From contig CAWDDB010000019.1 in the NCBI GenBank assembly GCA_963800975.1, positions 1-64,000 on the forward strand: a stretch of DNA of 64,000 bases. The letters run 5' to 3'. Shown here in pieces: positions 62,949 to 64,000 of this stretch. A program made the translations under genes and the position numbers. The notes under the pieces are model-generated. The model had not been told where the DNA came from and ran no database searches. It worked only from the letters and a program-made list of their open reading frames with translations. The first letter of the stretch is position 1, and each line of letters opens with the position of its first letter. The stretch is from JALYGY01 sp963800975. GTDB taxonomy: Bacteria; Actinomycetota; Rubrobacteria; Rubrobacterales; Rubrobacteraceae.

Positions 62949-64000
62949 CTGCGGGCTCTCTTCCTGATAGACGGCGAGCACTACCCGCCCGTCGTTATCG
63001 ACGCGATGGACACCGTGAAGGAGACCCTCGGCGCCGAAGGTGTCGCGGCGGCGTTCCTCGGCGGCACAGAGAAACTCAAGGAGGGCACCGACTACGGGTT
63101 GCCGCTGGTTAAGGGCGTGGATCCGGTGTCGGCGGTGGGCGAGGCCCTTTCCGGATACGAGGTTGACGTGGTCGTGGACCTCTCCGACGAGCCGGTGGTC
63201 GGTTACCGCGAGCGGATGCGGATAGCCTCGCTCGCGCTCGCTGCCGGCGCGCGCTACCTTGGAAGCGATTTCGAGCTAAGGCCGCCGCAGCTAAGCAAGG
63301 TGTCGACCAAGCCCGCTCTCGCCGTGGTGGGGACCGGCAAGCGGGTCGGCAAGACGGCGATCTCGGGGTATCTGGCGCGGCTGCTGTCGCGGGAGGGGTT
63401 CGACCCCGGCGTGGTCTCGATGGGGCGTGGGGGACCGCCGCACCCCGAGGTGATCGAAGGCCACAAGCTGGAGCTTGGGAGCGAGTACCTGCTAGAGGCG
63501 CTCGAGCGGGGGTCGCACGCGGCGAGCGACTACTACGAGACGGCGGCCCTGAGCAGGGTGACGACGGTCGGTTGCAGGCGCTGCGGCGGCGGGTTGGCCG
63601 GCGAGCCGTTCGTCTCGAACGTGCTCGAGGGGGCCGAGATAGCGAACACGCTCCAGACCGGCGTGACGGTTTTCGACGGCTCGGGGGCGGCGATACCCCC
63701 GGTCGAGGTCGATCGGCGGGTGCTGGTAGCGGGCGCGCATCAGGACCCCGAATACGTGGTCGGCTTTCTCGGCGCGTACAGGCTCCTGATCTCGGACCTG
63801 CTCCTCCTCACTATGAGCGAGGAGCCGATGGCCACGGAGCAGAAGGTGCGGGAGATCTTGGACGGGGCGCGGGAGGTGAACCCGGACCTGGCCGTGATCC
63901 CCGTGGTCTTCCGCCCCCGTCCGGTGGCGGAGATCGCGGGCCTGCGCGTGGCCTACGTCTCGACCGCGCCGGGGGCGGTGCTGGAAAAGCTTGCCGAGTA
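62949..64000 (+). CDS. Cyclic 2,3-diphosphoglycerate synthetase-like protein (3' end beyond window)
   Basis: In methanogens this ATP-dependent enzyme closes 2,3-diphosphoglycerate to the cyclic thermoprotectant. About 350 codons are visible, without a stop. The N-terminus RALFLIDGEHYPPVVIDAMDTVKE and the P-loop VVGTGKRVGKTAISGYLARLL, then VVSMGRGGPPHPEVIEG, fit the family. The conserved start has no ATG, GTG or TTG: CTG 62949 is the only suitable codon and has GGAGAG six bases upstream. ATG 63006 would remove the conserved first 19 residues. The chain is intact to the window edge. The organism may make this solute along with mannosylglycerate. Confidence 0.85.
   Translation, partial: MRALFLIDGEHYPPVVIDAMDTVKETLGAEGVAAAFLGGTEKLKEGTDYGLPLVKGVDPVSAVGEALSGYEVDVVVDLSDEPVVGYRERMRIASLALAAGARYLGSDFELRPPQLSKVSTKPALAVVGTGKRVGKTAISGYLARLLSREGFDPGVVSMGRGGPPHPEVIEGHKLELGSEYLLEALERGSHAASDYYETAALSRVTTVGCRRCGGGLAGEPFVSNVLEGAEIANTLQTGVTVFDGSGAAIPPVEVDRRVLVAGAHQDPEYVVGFLGAYRLLISDLLLLTMSEEPMATEQKVREILDGAREVNPDLAVIPVVFRPRPVAEIAGLRVAYVSTAPGAVLEKLAE

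Overview
The window is a GC-rich (roughly two-thirds G+C), gene-dense stretch of bacterial chromosome with many GTG and TTG starts and many 4-base start/stop overlaps. The gene content points to an actinobacterium of the Rubrobacter type. The main clue is a mannosylglycerate hydrolase whose presumed catalytic residues fall at D182 and E419, exactly as recalled for the Thermus/Rubrobacter enzymes. Supporting clues are two promoters of the stress-sigma (GTTT-N15..17-GGGTAC) type, a SigK/RskA-like sigma/anti-sigma pair and a cyclic 2,3-diphosphoglycerate synthetase. The genus is an inference, not a proof.

Positions 1-19.5 kb hold acyl-CoA and amide catabolism. There is an acyl-CoA synthetase (frameshifted), a secreted beta-helix protein, a benzoylformate-decarboxylase-like ThDP enzyme on the minus strand, an acyl-CoA dehydrogenase and two small proteins. 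A leucine/isovalerate set follows: methylcrotonyl-CoA carboxylase beta, enoyl/methylglutaconyl-CoA hydratase, carboxylase alpha (two frameshifts), GntR regulator, CaiB-type CoA-transferase and HMG-CoA lyase. The same strand continues into a hydantoinase A/B pair and an N-carbamoylsarcosine-amidase-like hydrolase.

Positions 19.5-42.9 kb are a complete L-rhamnose utilisation island on one strand. It holds a DeoR regulator, a small protein of the Anabaena sensory rhodopsin transducer fold, rhamnulokinase, a four-gene ABC importer, an MFS transporter, a fucose/arabinose-isomerase-like protein, a GH106 rhamnosidase, rhamnose mutarotase, a GH78 rhamnosidase, rhamnose isomerase, the bifunctional rhamnulose-1-phosphate aldolase/lactaldehyde dehydrogenase, a second class II aldolase and a FAD oxidoreductase. 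The logic is import, cytoplasmic removal of rhamnose from glycosides, anomer interconversion, isomerisation, phosphorylation, aldol cleavage and lactaldehyde oxidation. A clear terminator ends the island.

Positions 43-53.3 kb are mixed housekeeping and stress genes: DUF4870 protein, citrate synthase with an unusual AT-rich promoter, a heavily frameshifted FGGY kinase, a PRC-barrel protein, a frameshifted gamma-glutamylcyclotransferase, a HAD dehalogenase, a CoA-binding protein, UV-damage endonuclease, mannosylglycerate hydrolase, dodecin, and the anti-sigma/ECF sigma pair. Divergent from the sigma gene, positions 53.4-56.2 kb carry two Tat-exported ferritin-like proteins and a lipoprotein sortase bearing two extra repeat domains.

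Positions 56.3-64 kb hold an MBL-fold hydrolase, rlmH, argS, a kelch-repeat lipoprotein, an Ntn-type amide hydrolase (minus), a metallophosphoesterase and the 5' part of a cyclic 2,3-diphosphoglycerate synthetase that appears to start with CTG. At least five genes in the window carry single-base frameshifts. That is either sequence error or genuine decay and is flagged in each case. No tRNA, rRNA, CRISPR array or intact mobile element was recognised.
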